Counted from the first letter of the stretch, positions 8,906 to 16,504 are shown. The stretch: DNA of 64,000 nt from Clostridiales bacterium (GCA_004555655.1 SFHJ01000018.1:1-64000); one strand, 5' to 3'. The notes: a model not told the origin generated them from the letters alone. Program-made: numbers and translations.

Positions 8906-10477
8906 TTATTTCAGCAGGTCTGTCTGCCGCAGAAGATTGTACAGCATCTGCGCCACCTCGCAGCGCAAAATCGCGCGTGTGGGTGCGAGCGCCGCATCAT
9001 CCACGGGTAAAATGGCATACTGCGCGCAGAAGGCCATGGTGCCGGTCGCGTAGGACGCGACGCTTCCGCCGTCCGGATACGCCGCCAGCACGCGCGTGAC
9101 CTGCTCGGCAGGCAGCTCCGTGTCAAGGCCGCAGAGCCCGGCTGCGCGGGAGAGCATCGTTGCGGCCTCCTGCCGGGTGATGATGCCCTCGGGGTTGAAC
9201 TTTCCGTGGCCCACGCCGTTCACGATGCCGAAGGCTGCGGCCGTGTCGACGTAGCTGGCATACCACGCCGTCTCGGCCACGTCGGTGAACGTGCCGCGGT
9301 ACTCGGGCACAAGGCCCAGACCGCAGACCACGATCTTGGCAAACTGCGCGCGCGTCATCGTCTCGTTGGGCACGTATTTGCCGCCGCCCATGCCGTCGAT
9401 GATGCCGTGGCGGGCGAGCGTCAGAATGGCCGTCTCGTTTTTATGCTCCACCACGTCAGTAAACGTCACATTGGGCTTTACAACGGCGCTGGCGCGCAGG
9501 CCCTGCTGCGGTTCGGCGGGCGCAGGGGCCGGCTGAGCGTCAGACATGTCAAACACACCGGGCTTTCCGAGCTCTGCGCGCCGCACGGCACCCAGCGCCA
9601 GAAGCGCCTGAATGGTCGCGGTGGCGTCGGCAGTTTCGGTATGCCGGAAGCTGCCGTCGGGCAGCTGATACGCCAGCAGCGCGTCAAGGACGGTCTTTCC
9701 GTTTTTTACAAAGCGTGTATCATCGAGCTGAATGCCCAGCGCGCACAGCGCCAGAAGCGCCTGCGCACACGACTCAGACGTAGCCACGCCCCAGGTGGAA
9801 AATCCGCCCGTCTCATCCTGCATGGCAGACAGACACGCCACGCCCAGCGTCACAGCGCCCTCCACCGCGGCATTGTCGCGGTAGTTTGCCAGCGCCTGCA
9901 GCACGATGGCCGTCACATCGGCGTCGGCCGTCTGCTTGCCAAGGCCCCAGCCGCCGTCTTCCATCTGGCGGCCGAGCAGGTAATCCACATACAGCTCGCG
10001 CGTGGCCTGCGTGTTCGCGTCCTTGTTGACCGGCACGGCATATTTGCCTGCGTCGAGCGCGATGAGCGCATAGGCTGCGGCGGTCACACCGGCGGCGACG
10101 GTAAAGTCAAAATCGCCCAGCGGCAGCAGAAGGTCGCTGCCGTTGACATTCGCCGGGTCCATACCGATGGCGGTGAGCGCCAGTACGGTGCGGGAATACT
10201 CGGTCGAGCGCGTGCTGCTGAGTGTGCCGCCCGTCGCGGCAAGCTGCTCACGCAGCGAGGCCAGGAACGGGACATAGTACCCCTTCGGCACAGGAAAGCC
10301 GCTGCGCGCGGCCACGATAACCGGCCAGCCGCCATCCTGCACCGGCGCAGACGCAAACAGATACTGCGTGCCGCGCAGACCGGCTCTGGAGGCCTCGGAC
10401 CCGGTGGCTGCCGCCGGGACGGCCAGCAGCGAACACAACATACATATCACCAGAAGAAGCGGTATCAATCGTTTCAT
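8906..10477 (-). CDS. SLH-anchored alpha6/alpha6-barrel protein (intrinsic-factor alpha-domain-like)
   Basis: A 523-residue secreted protein. Residues 1-24 are a signal peptide (MKRLIPLLLVICMLCSLLAV, then PAAATG). Residues about 30-320 carry helical repeats of the prenyltransferase/squalene-cyclase type, with repeated patterns such as QMEDGGWGLG, QDETGGFSTWG and QLPDGSFRH followed by Ala/Leu-rich helices. This alpha6/alpha6 fold is that of the N-terminal domain of intrinsic factor. Residues about 335-515 are three SLH domains (FTDVVEHKNETA, FTDVAETAWYASYV) that bind the cell wall. The ATG at 10477 follows CAGGAGGT. It has its own promoter and also lies in the cobalamin-riboswitch operon, just before the DUF4430 gene. 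Probable role: wall-bound cobamide receptor. Confidence 0.8.
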   Translation of the reverse strand: MKRLIPLLLVICMLCSLLAVPAAATGSEASRAGLRGTQYLFASAPVQDGGWPVIVAARSGFPVPKGYYVPFLASLREQLAATGGTLSSTRSTEYSRTVLALTAIGMDPANVNGSDLLLPLGDFDFTVAAGVTAAAYALIALDAGKYAVPVNKDANTQATRELYVDYLLGRQMEDGGWGLGKQTADADVTAIVLQALANYRDNAAVEGAVTLGVACLSAMQDETGGFSTWGVATSESCAQALLALCALGIQLDDTRFVKNGKTVLDALLAYQLPDGSFRHTETADATATIQALLALGAVRRAELGKPGVFDMSDAQPAPAPAEPQQGLRASAVVKPNVTFTDVVEHKNETAILTLARHGIIDGMGGGKYVPNETMTRAQFAKIVVCGLGLVPEYRGTFTDVAETAWYASYVDTAAAFGIVNGVGHGKFNPEGIITRQEAATMLSRAAGLCGLDTELPAEQVTRVLAAYPDGGSVASYATGTMAFCAQYAILPVDDAALAPTRAILRCEVAQMLYNLLRQTDLLK

Positions 10478-10544
10478 CGTTGTAACCTCCTGTTCCGCCG
10501 TCCGGGCCGCAGCGCATGGCCGCGGGACGGCGTCTCTTGCGCAG

Positions 10545-10573
10545 AGTATACCATATGCGCGCCGAAATAGCAA
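10545..10573 (-). promoter_or_regulatory. Internal promoter before the SLH alpha-barrel gene
   Basis: On the minus strand TTGCTA (10568-10573), a 17-nt spacer and TGG-TATACT (10545-10550, extended -10) lie about 70 nt before the SLH gene. The leader that follows can form a GC-rich hairpin (CCGTCC with GGACGG) but has no U-tract. The uptake genes could therefore be expressed independently of the riboswitch. Confidence 0.55.
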
Positions 10574-10578
10574 AGCAA

Positions 10579-11154
10579 TTATTCTGGAATCATTCTGTAT
10601 TGCAGGTTTTTCATGTCAATTTCGTAACCGAAACCCGGTTTTGGCTGCCATTCGTAGCGGTTTTTTCCTTCGTTTGGAAACAGCGCGCACATGATGGCGA
10701 CGGCCGTCCCGCCGTGTACCACGGCCAGCACGTCGCGCGGCTGCGCCTGCAGTCGCGCAAGCGCAGCCAGCACGCGCGCGAATACCTCGCGCTCCGATTC
10801 GCCGCCGGGCGTGTGGTTTTCGGCCATGTCGCCCGAGAGCCAGCTCTGATAGTCGGCACGGTCTTTGAGCTGCTCATAGCGTTTCATCTCGAACGCACCG
10901 AAGTCCATTTCACGCAGCTCCGGCCAGCGCTCGTGCGCAATATCGCCGTAGATGGCCGCGAGCGTCTGCTCGGTGCGCAGCATCCCCGACGTGACGGCGA
11001 GAAGCCCCTCCGGGCTTGGATAGCCGCCCTGTTCGCGCAGCGCATTCAGCTGCCGCAGACCTTCTTCGCAAAGCGGAAGATCGGTGCTGCCGTAATACAG
11101 ACGCTCCAAGTTGCCGCGCGTCAGCCCGTGGCGCAGCAGATACAGCTTATTCAT
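10579..11154 (-). CDS. cobC: Histidine phosphatase, alpha-ribazole phosphatase-like (CobC)
   Basis: A 191-residue member of the phosphoglycerate-mutase-like histidine phosphatase superfamily. The catalytic LRHGLTRGN motif at residues 6-14 holds the phospho-accepting His, and a second His lies in VVHGGTAVA near the C terminus. CobC removes the phosphate from alpha-ribazole phosphate or cobalamin phosphate at the end of nucleotide-loop assembly. Its ATG (11154) overlaps the stop of the short cobU-like gene by 4 nt, so it is translated as part of the cob operon. The superfamily is broad; the specific name rests on context. Confidence 0.8.
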   Translation of the reverse strand: MNKLYLLRHGLTRGNLERLYYGSTDLPLCEEGLRQLNALREQGGYPSPEGLLAVTSGMLRTEQTLAAIYGDIAHERWPELREMDFGAFEMKRYEQLKDRADYQSWLSGDMAENHTPGGESEREVFARVLAALARLQAQPRDVLAVVHGGTAVAIMCALFPNEGKNRYEWQPKPGFGYEIDMKNLQYRMIPE

Positions 11155-11522
11155 CCCTTCAGCTCCAGCGGCAGGCCGCAAAACACGCGCACAACGCGCG
11201 ACGCGCGCCCGCTCAGTTTTGTGAGTAACCGCCCCGTCTGCTCGCGCCACGCGCGCTCGATGGGGTCGATGGGCACCACGCCGCAGGAAATATCGTCGCA
11301 GATGAGAATTTTGTCCTCCAGCGCATCCACATCCGTCGCTTCCGCAGGGTCAAGTCCCACCTGCACACACGCGAGCGTGTAGCGCTCGAGGTGCTCGACG
11401 CAGCGGCAGCCTGTCTGAAGCGACGCGCCGGCGCAGGTGAAGACGTCCCCATTTGCCAGACCGTAGGTTTTTTCTGCATAGGCGCGCTTGCCCTGATACG
11501 CGCCGCCAATGATCAGTTCCAT
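11151..11522 (-). CDS. Short CobU-like protein lacking the guanylylation segment
   Basis: A 123-residue protein related to CobU, against about 180 residues in the normal enzyme. It begins with a P-loop-like GGAYQGKRAYAE in which the usual Ser/Thr after GK is Arg, and ends with a CobU-like GRLLTKLSGRASRVV then VFCGLPLELKG. The middle part of CobU that holds the guanylylated His (RIxRH) is absent. It overlaps cobS by 1 nt (ATG at 11522) and cobC by 4 nt. It could be a partial-activity cobinamide kinase or a regulatory or partner subunit. It is not a random truncation, since both ends and coupling to neighbours are intact. Confidence 0.65.
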   Translation of the reverse strand: MELIIGGAYQGKRAYAEKTYGLANGDVFTCAGASLQTGCRCVEHLERYTLACVQVGLDPAEATDVDALEDKILICDDISCGVVPIDPIERAWREQTGRLLTKLSGRASRVVRVFCGLPLELKG

Positions 11523-12295
11523 CAAAAAAATCCTCCCAGGACGGCCATCGCCGCCACGCCCGTCAGCTCGCCCAGCGTGACGGAAAAGCCGGAGATATCG
11601 CCGGACATGCCGCCGAGGTTCTTGCTCGCGCCGCAGCAGCACAACTGGCACACAAGCCCCGCCAGAATGACCGCCGCCAGCGCCGCGACGCGCCCGTATG
11701 CCGCCAGAAAACCCGCTGCAAGAAGCAGCAGCGCCAGCTCAATCAGCAGCGCTACACACTGCGCACGCGTCTTTTCCTTCTCAAAGCCGCCCGCGTACTG
11801 GCTGGTGTGCATGGGTGCGATGCGCTGCACGGCCAGCACCGCGTTACAGCGCGTCACGGCCGGGATGAGCACAAACGCCGGCCAGCTTGCTGCAAAATCC
11901 ATATCGCCAAACGCTGCAAAGCCGCCCAGAAACAAAAGCGCCACGCAGATGACCGCGAACGAGCCGACATGCGAGTCCTTTAAAATCCGCTGCCGCTCCG
12001 GCAAATCCCGCCGCGACAAAATCGCGTCGCAGCAGTCCATAAAGCCGTCGAGGTGGATAAAGCCCGTGAGAAGATACGGCGCAGCCATCAAAACTGCCGC
12101 CGCCAGCGCGCCCGTATACCCCAACGCGCCAAAGCCCCACACCAAAAGCGCCCAGATCCCGCCGGTCAGCAGCCCAACGACGGGCAGATACACCAGCATC
12201 CAGCCGCGCGCGGCCTCGTCCCATTTGCGGTACGGGCACGGAATCGCGCAGAACATGCCCCACGCCATAAAAAACGCCGTAATATGCTTCTTCAT
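11522..12295 (-). CDS. cobS: Adenosylcobinamide-GDP ribazoletransferase
   Basis: CobS joins adenosylcobinamide-GDP to alpha-ribazole (phosphate) to form adenosylcobalamin (phosphate) in the membrane. The 257-residue protein is rich in hydrophobic segments and has the family's Asp-rich motif DGFMDCCDAILSRR near residue 75, preceded by LTGFIHL, and GSFAVICV. The start at 12295 overlaps the cobU stop (ATGA). The previous in-frame ATG upstream lies within cobU and was rejected. Length and topology are as expected. Confidence 0.9.
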   Translation of the reverse strand: MKKHITAFFMAWGMFCAIPCPYRKWDEAARGWMLVYLPVVGLLTGGIWALLVWGFGALGYTGALAAAVLMAAPYLLTGFIHLDGFMDCCDAILSRRDLPERQRILKDSHVGSFAVICVALLFLGGFAAFGDMDFAASWPAFVLIPAVTRCNAVLAVQRIAPMHTSQYAGGFEKEKTRAQCVALLIELALLLLAAGFLAAYGRVAALAAVILAGLVCQLCCCGASKNLGGMSGDISGFSVTLGELTGVAAMAVLGGFF

Positions 12296-12831
12296 GCCGG
12301 CCAGCCTCCTTTGTACCACAGCACATTTCCCGCACACAGCTCCGCCACTCCCGCACAGATCTGCGCAAGTCTTCGGTCGGCGTACGCCAGACCCGCGCGG
12401 TAGCGCTCCGTCCAGTCGTCATAGATTCCGGCGTCAGCGTAGATAAAATCGCTGACAAACACCGTGTGCCCGGTGCGCGCGGCAAACTCCGCCAGCTCAT
12501 CCGCTACACGCGCAGGCGCTGCTTCATCCGGCGCGCCGCCCGGCAGAAACATCTCGTTTGCCAGAAGCGCCGTCACGCTGTCAAGCAAAAACGCGCCGTT
12601 TGCGTCGGCCATGTCCAGCGCGCGCAGGATGTGCCTGCCGCATTCTATTGTCGTAAAGCCCCAGCCGTCGCGGTCGCGAAGATGCCGCGCGATGCGCGCG
12701 CGGTCCTCACCGTCATGCGGAATCATCGTCGCAAGGTAATAGATGGGCCTGTCCGGCTGCATCGATTTTACAATGTTCTGCGCCAGCATCGATTTTCCGT
12801 TTTTCGCGCCGCCAGAGAGCAGATAATTCAT
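12292..12831 (-). CDS. cobU: Adenosylcobinamide kinase / guanylyltransferase
   Basis: CobU phosphorylates adenosylcobinamide and then transfers GMP from GTP to give adenosylcobinamide-GDP. The 179-residue protein has Walker A LSGGAKNGKSMLAQ, the segment RIARHLRDRDGW with the guanylylated His, Walker-B-like FLLDSVTALLANEMF and a C-terminal AGLAYADRRLAQIC region. It accepts the product of cobamide remodelling and hands its own product to CobS, encoded immediately downstream with a 4-nt overlap. Confidence 0.92.
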   Translation of the reverse strand: MNYLLSGGAKNGKSMLAQNIVKSMQPDRPIYYLATMIPHDGEDRARIARHLRDRDGWGFTTIECGRHILRALDMADANGAFLLDSVTALLANEMFLPGGAPDEAAPARVADELAEFAARTGHTVFVSDFIYADAGIYDDWTERYRAGLAYADRRLAQICAGVAELCAGNVLWYKGGWPA

Positions 12832-12855
12832 AATCAGATACGCCCTTTTCCGTTT

Positions 12856-13614
12856 TTACTGCAATAGCCCCTGTTCCAGCAGCCATTCCACCGAGCTTCG
12901 GCACTGCATGAGCTCCAGCGTCACGCCCGCCTGCGGGGCCAGCGCACCGAGGCGCGTCAGAATATCCTTCATATCCAGCACGCCGTCATCCAGCGGCTGG
13001 TGCAGATCCATCGCTCCGTCGTTGTTGTGCACGTGCACATGTGCAAGATACGGCGCACATTTCTCAAGCCACACCGCGACCGGCTCTTTTGACACCATCG
13101 TGTTCGCATGCCCCACGTCAAGGCACAGGCGTAATTTTTCACTGCCGGCCTGCCGTACGATCTCCACCAGCATGTCGGCGCCCGGCTCCATGACATTCTC
13201 CAGACACAGCGTCATGCCGTCCGGCACGCGCGGCAGAAATGCCCGCCAGAATTCGGCTGAACGCGCCACGAACCACTCCGGAAAGTACACCAGCGGCACA
13301 TAGCCCGCGTGCACAATGACGGTTTTGATTTCCAGCCGCGCAGCCAGCTCCACCGCCTGTGTCCAGCGGCGCTCACTCACGCGCAGCACAAGCGGGTCGA
13401 TGGCCGCGGGCGTGAGCTCGTTGAACGGCGCGTGCAGCGTCAAGCGTTTCGCCGCTGCGCGGCAGCGCGCCAAATCATCTTTGACCTCGTCAAAGCCCTC
13501 GTCCATGTTGCGCGCGGTGCAGAATTGCGCCAGCTCCACGCCCAGGCCGAACGCCTGCGCGCAGGCACAGGCGTCGGCACCGATGGACGACAGGTATACA
13601 TGTTCTCTATCCAT
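12856..13614 (-). CDS. cbiR: CbiR-like cobamide-remodelling hydrolase (AP endonuclease 2 TIM barrel)
   Basis: A 252-residue TIM-barrel protein of the sugar-phosphate isomerase/AP endonuclease 2 superfamily. Likely metal ligands are visible in LTLHAPF, VIVHAGY, LCLENV, CLDVGHAN, HVHVHNN and TLELMQ. CbiR, described in Akkermansia muciniphila, belongs to this superfamily and hydrolyses the nucleotide loop of cobamides so that the lower ligand can be replaced. Being first after a cobalamin riboswitch and upstream of cobU, cobS and cobC is the context expected for CbiR. The start follows GAGGGTG. The name is an inference from superfamily plus context; a different xylose-isomerase-like role is possible. 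Confidence 0.7.
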   Translation of the reverse strand: MDREHVYLSSIGADACACAQAFGLGVELAQFCTARNMDEGFDEVKDDLARCRAAAKRLTLHAPFNELTPAAIDPLVLRVSERRWTQAVELAARLEIKTVIVHAGYVPLVYFPEWFVARSAEFWRAFLPRVPDGMTLCLENVMEPGADMLVEIVRQAGSEKLRLCLDVGHANTMVSKEPVAVWLEKCAPYLAHVHVHNNDGAMDLHQPLDDGVLDMKDILTRLGALAPQAGVTLELMQCRSSVEWLLEQGLLQ

Positions 13615-13642
13615 ATTGCACCCTCTTTACGCCACCGTATAC

Positions 13643-13845
13643 AAAAGCGCCCGGCAGGCCGCGCCTTCGCGGCCAAACCGGGCGTTCGTGCGCAGCGCGC
13701 ACGGTGCATCCGGTTTCGGCGGAAACATACGTTGCCGCGGGCAGTCTGACTTATCCGCACACAGGCGGCTTCACAGTGACCGACTCGCGGGGACTTTCAC
13801 CCCATTTCCCTGCCGCTCAAAAGGCGGCACAGCGGCAAATTGACA
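13643..13845 (-). ncRNA. Cobalamin riboswitch with intrinsic terminator
   Basis: On the minus strand the aptamer spans about 13842-13729. It shows the conserved core GGGAAATGGGGTGAAAGTCC, then CACTGTGA and the B12-box-like AAGTCAGACTGCCC. The TTTGCCGC and GCGGCAA arms close it. Downstream, 13684-13648 forms a GC-rich stem followed by a short U-tract (13646-13643). The terminator ends 29 nt before the cbiR start. High cobalamin should favour termination and switch off the whole remodelling and uptake operon. Confidence 0.9.
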
Positions 13846-13881
13846 TTCTGTATACGCGTCCGCAGACGCGTATGCGCAGGC

Positions 13882-15015
13882 TCACTCGTTGCCGGACGCC
13901 TCCAGATACGCCTGCAGGCGCAGCAGCAGCGTGGCCGCATCGGCACGCGAAGCGACGCGCTGCGGCTCAAGGCGGTTGGCATTGCCGTTGACAACGCCCG
14001 CGCCCGCGGCCCAGTTGATGGCGGAGACGGCATAGGCCGAGACGCTGTCTGCGTCGGCAAAGCCTGCGAGATTCTCCTGCAGCGTCACGGCCTCAAGCCC
14101 CTGCGTGATGGCGTAGCGGTAAAGGATCGTGACCATCTGCTCACGCGTGACCGGCTCATTGGCGCGGAAGGTTCCGTCGGGATAGCCCTGCACGATCTTG
14201 TTGAAGCCCGCCCACACGGCCGCGTCCATCGCCCAGTCGGGGATGGGGTCGCTGGCGAGGTTCGGGAAGAAGAAGGCGGGGAAATCAGGGTCGGGCGTGA
14301 GAACAGGCTTGCCCGCCAGACGCCAGAGCGTCGTGACGAGCATGCCGCGCGTAAGCTGGCCGTTGGGATCAAATTTCGTGGCGGAGACGCCCTTGAGAAT
14401 GCCCGCCCCGGCTGCCTCTTCCACGGCTGCATAATACCAGTCGGTCTTTTTCACATCGTCAAATCTCGTGTTCTCGGAATCGCACACGAACTGCAGCACG
14501 AACGAAAGCTCCTTGGACATCCCGTCCTCTGCGCGCTGCACATAGAAGCAGACGCTCTTCCACGAGCCCGCAACGGTAATGGAATGCGTCGCCTCGTCGC
14601 TGCCGGTTTCCTCGCCCAGATTGAGCGAATACTGCTCAGCCGGTGTCAGCCAGCTGCCGGCCAGCCAGTTTTCATATTCGCCCTCAGCCTTGCGCTCATA
14701 GGCGTAGACATACGCCTCAGCGTCCAGCTTCAGCGTGATCGCATACGCGCCATCCGGCAGAACGACGGTGTACACAGGCGTTTTTTCCACAATGGGTTCC
14801 TCTCCGTACACGCTGGCGGACGCCGGCGAGTACCAGCCGTCATAGTCTGCAAAATAATACTGCTCGGCACCTTCGATCACCTCCGCCTCAGACGACGAGG
14901 TAATCTTGCCATCGTGGACGCCGACCCAGAGAACCTCTATTTCGGCTGAGGCAAATACCGTACCCACGCTCACGCACAGCGCGAGCACAAGCAGAATACT
15001 TACGATTCGTTTCAT
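13882..15015 (-). CDS. Secreted protein with three C-terminal SLH domains
   Basis: A 377-residue exported protein. Residues 1-23 are a signal peptide (MKRIVSILLVLALCVSVG). Residues about 25-185 are a unique beta-rich, acidic and aromatic region with no family I recognise; a segment VVLPDGAYAITLKLDAEAYV may be a repeated beta fold. Residues about 190-370 are three SLH domains (FDDVKKTDWYYAAV, FPNLASDPIPDWAMD, FADADSVSAYAVSAI). It lies just upstream of the riboswitch in the same direction and 15 nt after the Nudix gene, so it may be read from the Nudix promoter. Ligand or substrate is unknown. Confidence 0.8.
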   Translation of the reverse strand: MKRIVSILLVLALCVSVGTVFASAEIEVLWVGVHDGKITSSSEAEVIEGAEQYYFADYDGWYSPASASVYGEEPIVEKTPVYTVVLPDGAYAITLKLDAEAYVYAYERKAEGEYENWLAGSWLTPAEQYSLNLGEETGSDEATHSITVAGSWKSVCFYVQRAEDGMSKELSFVLQFVCDSENTRFDDVKKTDWYYAAVEEAAGAGILKGVSATKFDPNGQLTRGMLVTTLWRLAGKPVLTPDPDFPAFFFPNLASDPIPDWAMDAAVWAGFNKIVQGYPDGTFRANEPVTREQMVTILYRYAITQGLEAVTLQENLAGFADADSVSAYAVSAINWAAGAGVVNGNANRLEPQRVASRADAATLLLRLQAYLEASGNE

Positions 15016-15029
15016 AATTTTTCCTCCTG

Positions 15030-15587
15030 TTACAGTGTGTTATGGTGCAGTATGGAATAGACCTTCAATACGGCGATCTGCGTCTTGGCGTCGGGGATTC
15101 TGCCGGCCATTACGTCCGCGTACAGCTCGTCGAGCGGCACGCGCATGACGTTGAGAAATTCGTCCTCGTCCGGCTCGCGCGCGGTAAAGGTGATGTCCCG
15201 GGCGAGGAACATCTCGATGGCCTCGTCGGAGTACGCACACGCGGGATAGAACACGCCAAGACTCTGCCAGCGCCCTGCCACCGCGCCCGTCTCCTCGCGC
15301 AGCTCACGCTGCGCGGCGAGCAGGTGATCCTCGTCCCGGCGGTCGAGCTTGCCGGCCGGGATCTCGGTCAGAACCTGCGCCACGGGATAGCGGTACTGCC
15401 GCTCGACGAGCACGTCGCCGTTTTCCAGCACCGGCACGATGCACACCGCGCCAATGTGCCGCAGATATTCACGGGAGGCACTTTTGCCGTCGGGCAGCGA
15501 GACGGTGTCTTCAAAAACATGTAAAATTCTCCCGTCAAAGATTTCTTTCGACGACAGCTGCCGTTCGGTAAGCTCCTGTTCGAGCAT
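15030..15587 (-). CDS. Nudix hydrolase, ADP-ribose pyrophosphatase-like
   Basis: A 185-residue Nudix enzyme, probably cleaving ADP-ribose or similar nucleoside diphosphate sugars. The Nudix box lies around residues 85-108 (GKLDRRDEDHLLAAQ then RELREETGAV); compared with the GX5EX7REUXEEXGU consensus it has Asp at the first acidic position and one extra residue. An N-terminal beta domain (REYLRHIGAV) and the downstream FYPACAYSDEAIEMFLA segment fit the ADPRase subfamily. The ATG at 15587 was chosen because GGGAG lies 9 nt upstream and because the promoter lies at 15616-15644, which excludes the upstream ATGs. Confidence 0.85.
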   Translation of the reverse strand: MLEQELTERQLSSKEIFDGRILHVFEDTVSLPDGKSASREYLRHIGAVCIVPVLENGDVLVERQYRYPVAQVLTEIPAGKLDRRDEDHLLAAQRELREETGAVAGRWQSLGVFYPACAYSDEAIEMFLARDITFTAREPDEDEFLNVMRVPLDELYADVMAGRIPDAKTQIAVLKVYSILHHNTL

Positions 15588-15615
15588 AGCAAACATCTCC
15601 CGCGCGTTTTTCTTC

Positions 15616-15644
15616 ATCTTACAATGTTCCGCCTTCATTGTCAA
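15616..15644 (-). promoter_or_regulatory. Strong sigma-A type promoter of the Nudix gene
   Basis: On the minus strand TTGACA (15639-15644), 17-nt spacer, TAAGAT (15616-15621). The expected start of transcription is about 20 nt before the ATG at 15587. Confidence 0.75.
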
Positions 15645-16009
15645 TCATCCGCGCGCAGGCAGGGCAAAACGGCTGGATTTGGCAGCGTATTTTTCACCGC
15701 ACACGCATATACTACCGCTGCAGAGGCAAGCAGGAACACGGACGCAGCGCTTTACAGCGCACGGTTTGAAAGGACGCTTTGAAAACCGGATGCTTTATCG
15801 GGTTCCATATTGCGGTCAAAAGAGCGTTTTCCCGCCGACGCGCATCGCCGGAGCGGCGGAAAACATCCCGCAGTCCGATTCTCCCGCTGATCCGGGCGGG
15901 CTGCGCCGCACGGCCGGGGCTTCATCTGCAATGGCGCGCCGGGCACAAGGGCCGGGGAGAGCCCCGGCCCTTAGGCTGCGTACATAGGCGCTCCATACCG
16001 CATGAAAAG
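15645..16009. other. Non-coding stretch with hairpins, no gene supported
   Basis: No open frame here has a ribosome binding site or recognisable protein. A GC-rich hairpin (AAGGGCCGGGG with CCCCGGCCCTT) lies at about 15939-15963. The segment may be decayed sequence or part of the repeat insertion that begins at 16010. Confidence 0.5.
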
Positions 16010-16272
16010 CCCCGCCCGGGCAGCTGCCCGGGCGGGGTCACGTCTGCCCGAAAACGCCTCCGGCGTTTTCGGGCAGCAGAATGCGGCCTGCTGCGCGCAC
16101 GATCTGTCCGCTTTTGGCGAACAGATTGCACACTGGCAGGCCGGGCTGTATTTTTTCCGACGTACACGCCGCCGGAAAAAATGATTCCCATGGCTTTCGC
16201 GCCTGCGGGCGCAAAACGCTGCGGGGCCGGTCCGGTAAACTGAACCCCGCCCGGGCAGCTGCCCGGGCGGGG
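16010..16272. repeat. Intergenic repeat element A between two identical 28-bp palindromes
   Basis: Identical 28-nt perfect palindromes (CCCCGCCCGGGCAG core) lie at 16010-16037 and 16245-16272. Between them is a palindrome at 16044-16076 (CTGCCCGAAAACGCC arm), a 30-nt block at 16083-16112 that is identical to 36963-36992, and a block near 16149-16180 (CCGACGTACACGCCGCCGG) that recurs at 37039-37058 and, inverted, near 56077-56098. The right palindrome sits directly after the stop of the small gene at 16280. Confidence 0.75.
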
Positions 16273-16279
16273 TTGTTAC

Positions 16280-16504
16280 TTATTCCGCGGGGTTTTCCGG
16301 CCCGGAGGACTCCTCCGGTTTTTCCTCGGAAGGCGCCTCCTGCTTTGGGAACTCAATCACTTCGATGTAGTTCTTCTTGCAATAGCGGTCTTTCAGCGCC
16401 ATCAGCCTTTCCCAGTTGGCCCAGATCGCGGCTGCGACGCCCGCGATGGCCGCGACGACGCCGACGATAATCAGCACGGTTTTTACACACTTGCAACACT
16501 TCAT
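16280..16504 (-). CDS. Small membrane protein, function unknown
   Basis: A 74-residue protein not assigned to a known family. It starts with a Cys-rich MKCCKCVKT, followed by one hydrophobic segment (residues 8-28) and a soluble C-terminal tail ending in a Glu/Pro/Ser-rich stretch (EAPSEEKPEESSGP). The ATG at 16504 follows AGGAGGG with a 7-nt gap. It lies between the repeat element A and the nitroreductase. The likely orientation is a short membrane anchor with a charged tail; DUF-type helical tail proteins of this size are common in Clostridia. Confidence 0.6.
   Translation of the reverse strand: MKCCKCVKTVLIIVGVVAAIAGVAAAIWANWERLMALKDRYCKKNYIEVIEFPKQEAPSEEKPEESSGPENPAE

Noticed and set aside
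13842..13873. Terminator for the SLH gene ending at 13882
   Set aside because: A 9-bp stem (13852-13860 with 13865-13873) exists, but no U-tract follows on the minus strand, so it was not called; it may be part of the promoter region of the riboswitch transcript.
15752..15946. A 64-codon frame on the minus strand upstream of the Nudix gene
   Set aside because: It has no ribosome binding site, is Arg/Pro-rich without a domain pattern and lies in a hairpin-rich non-coding stretch.
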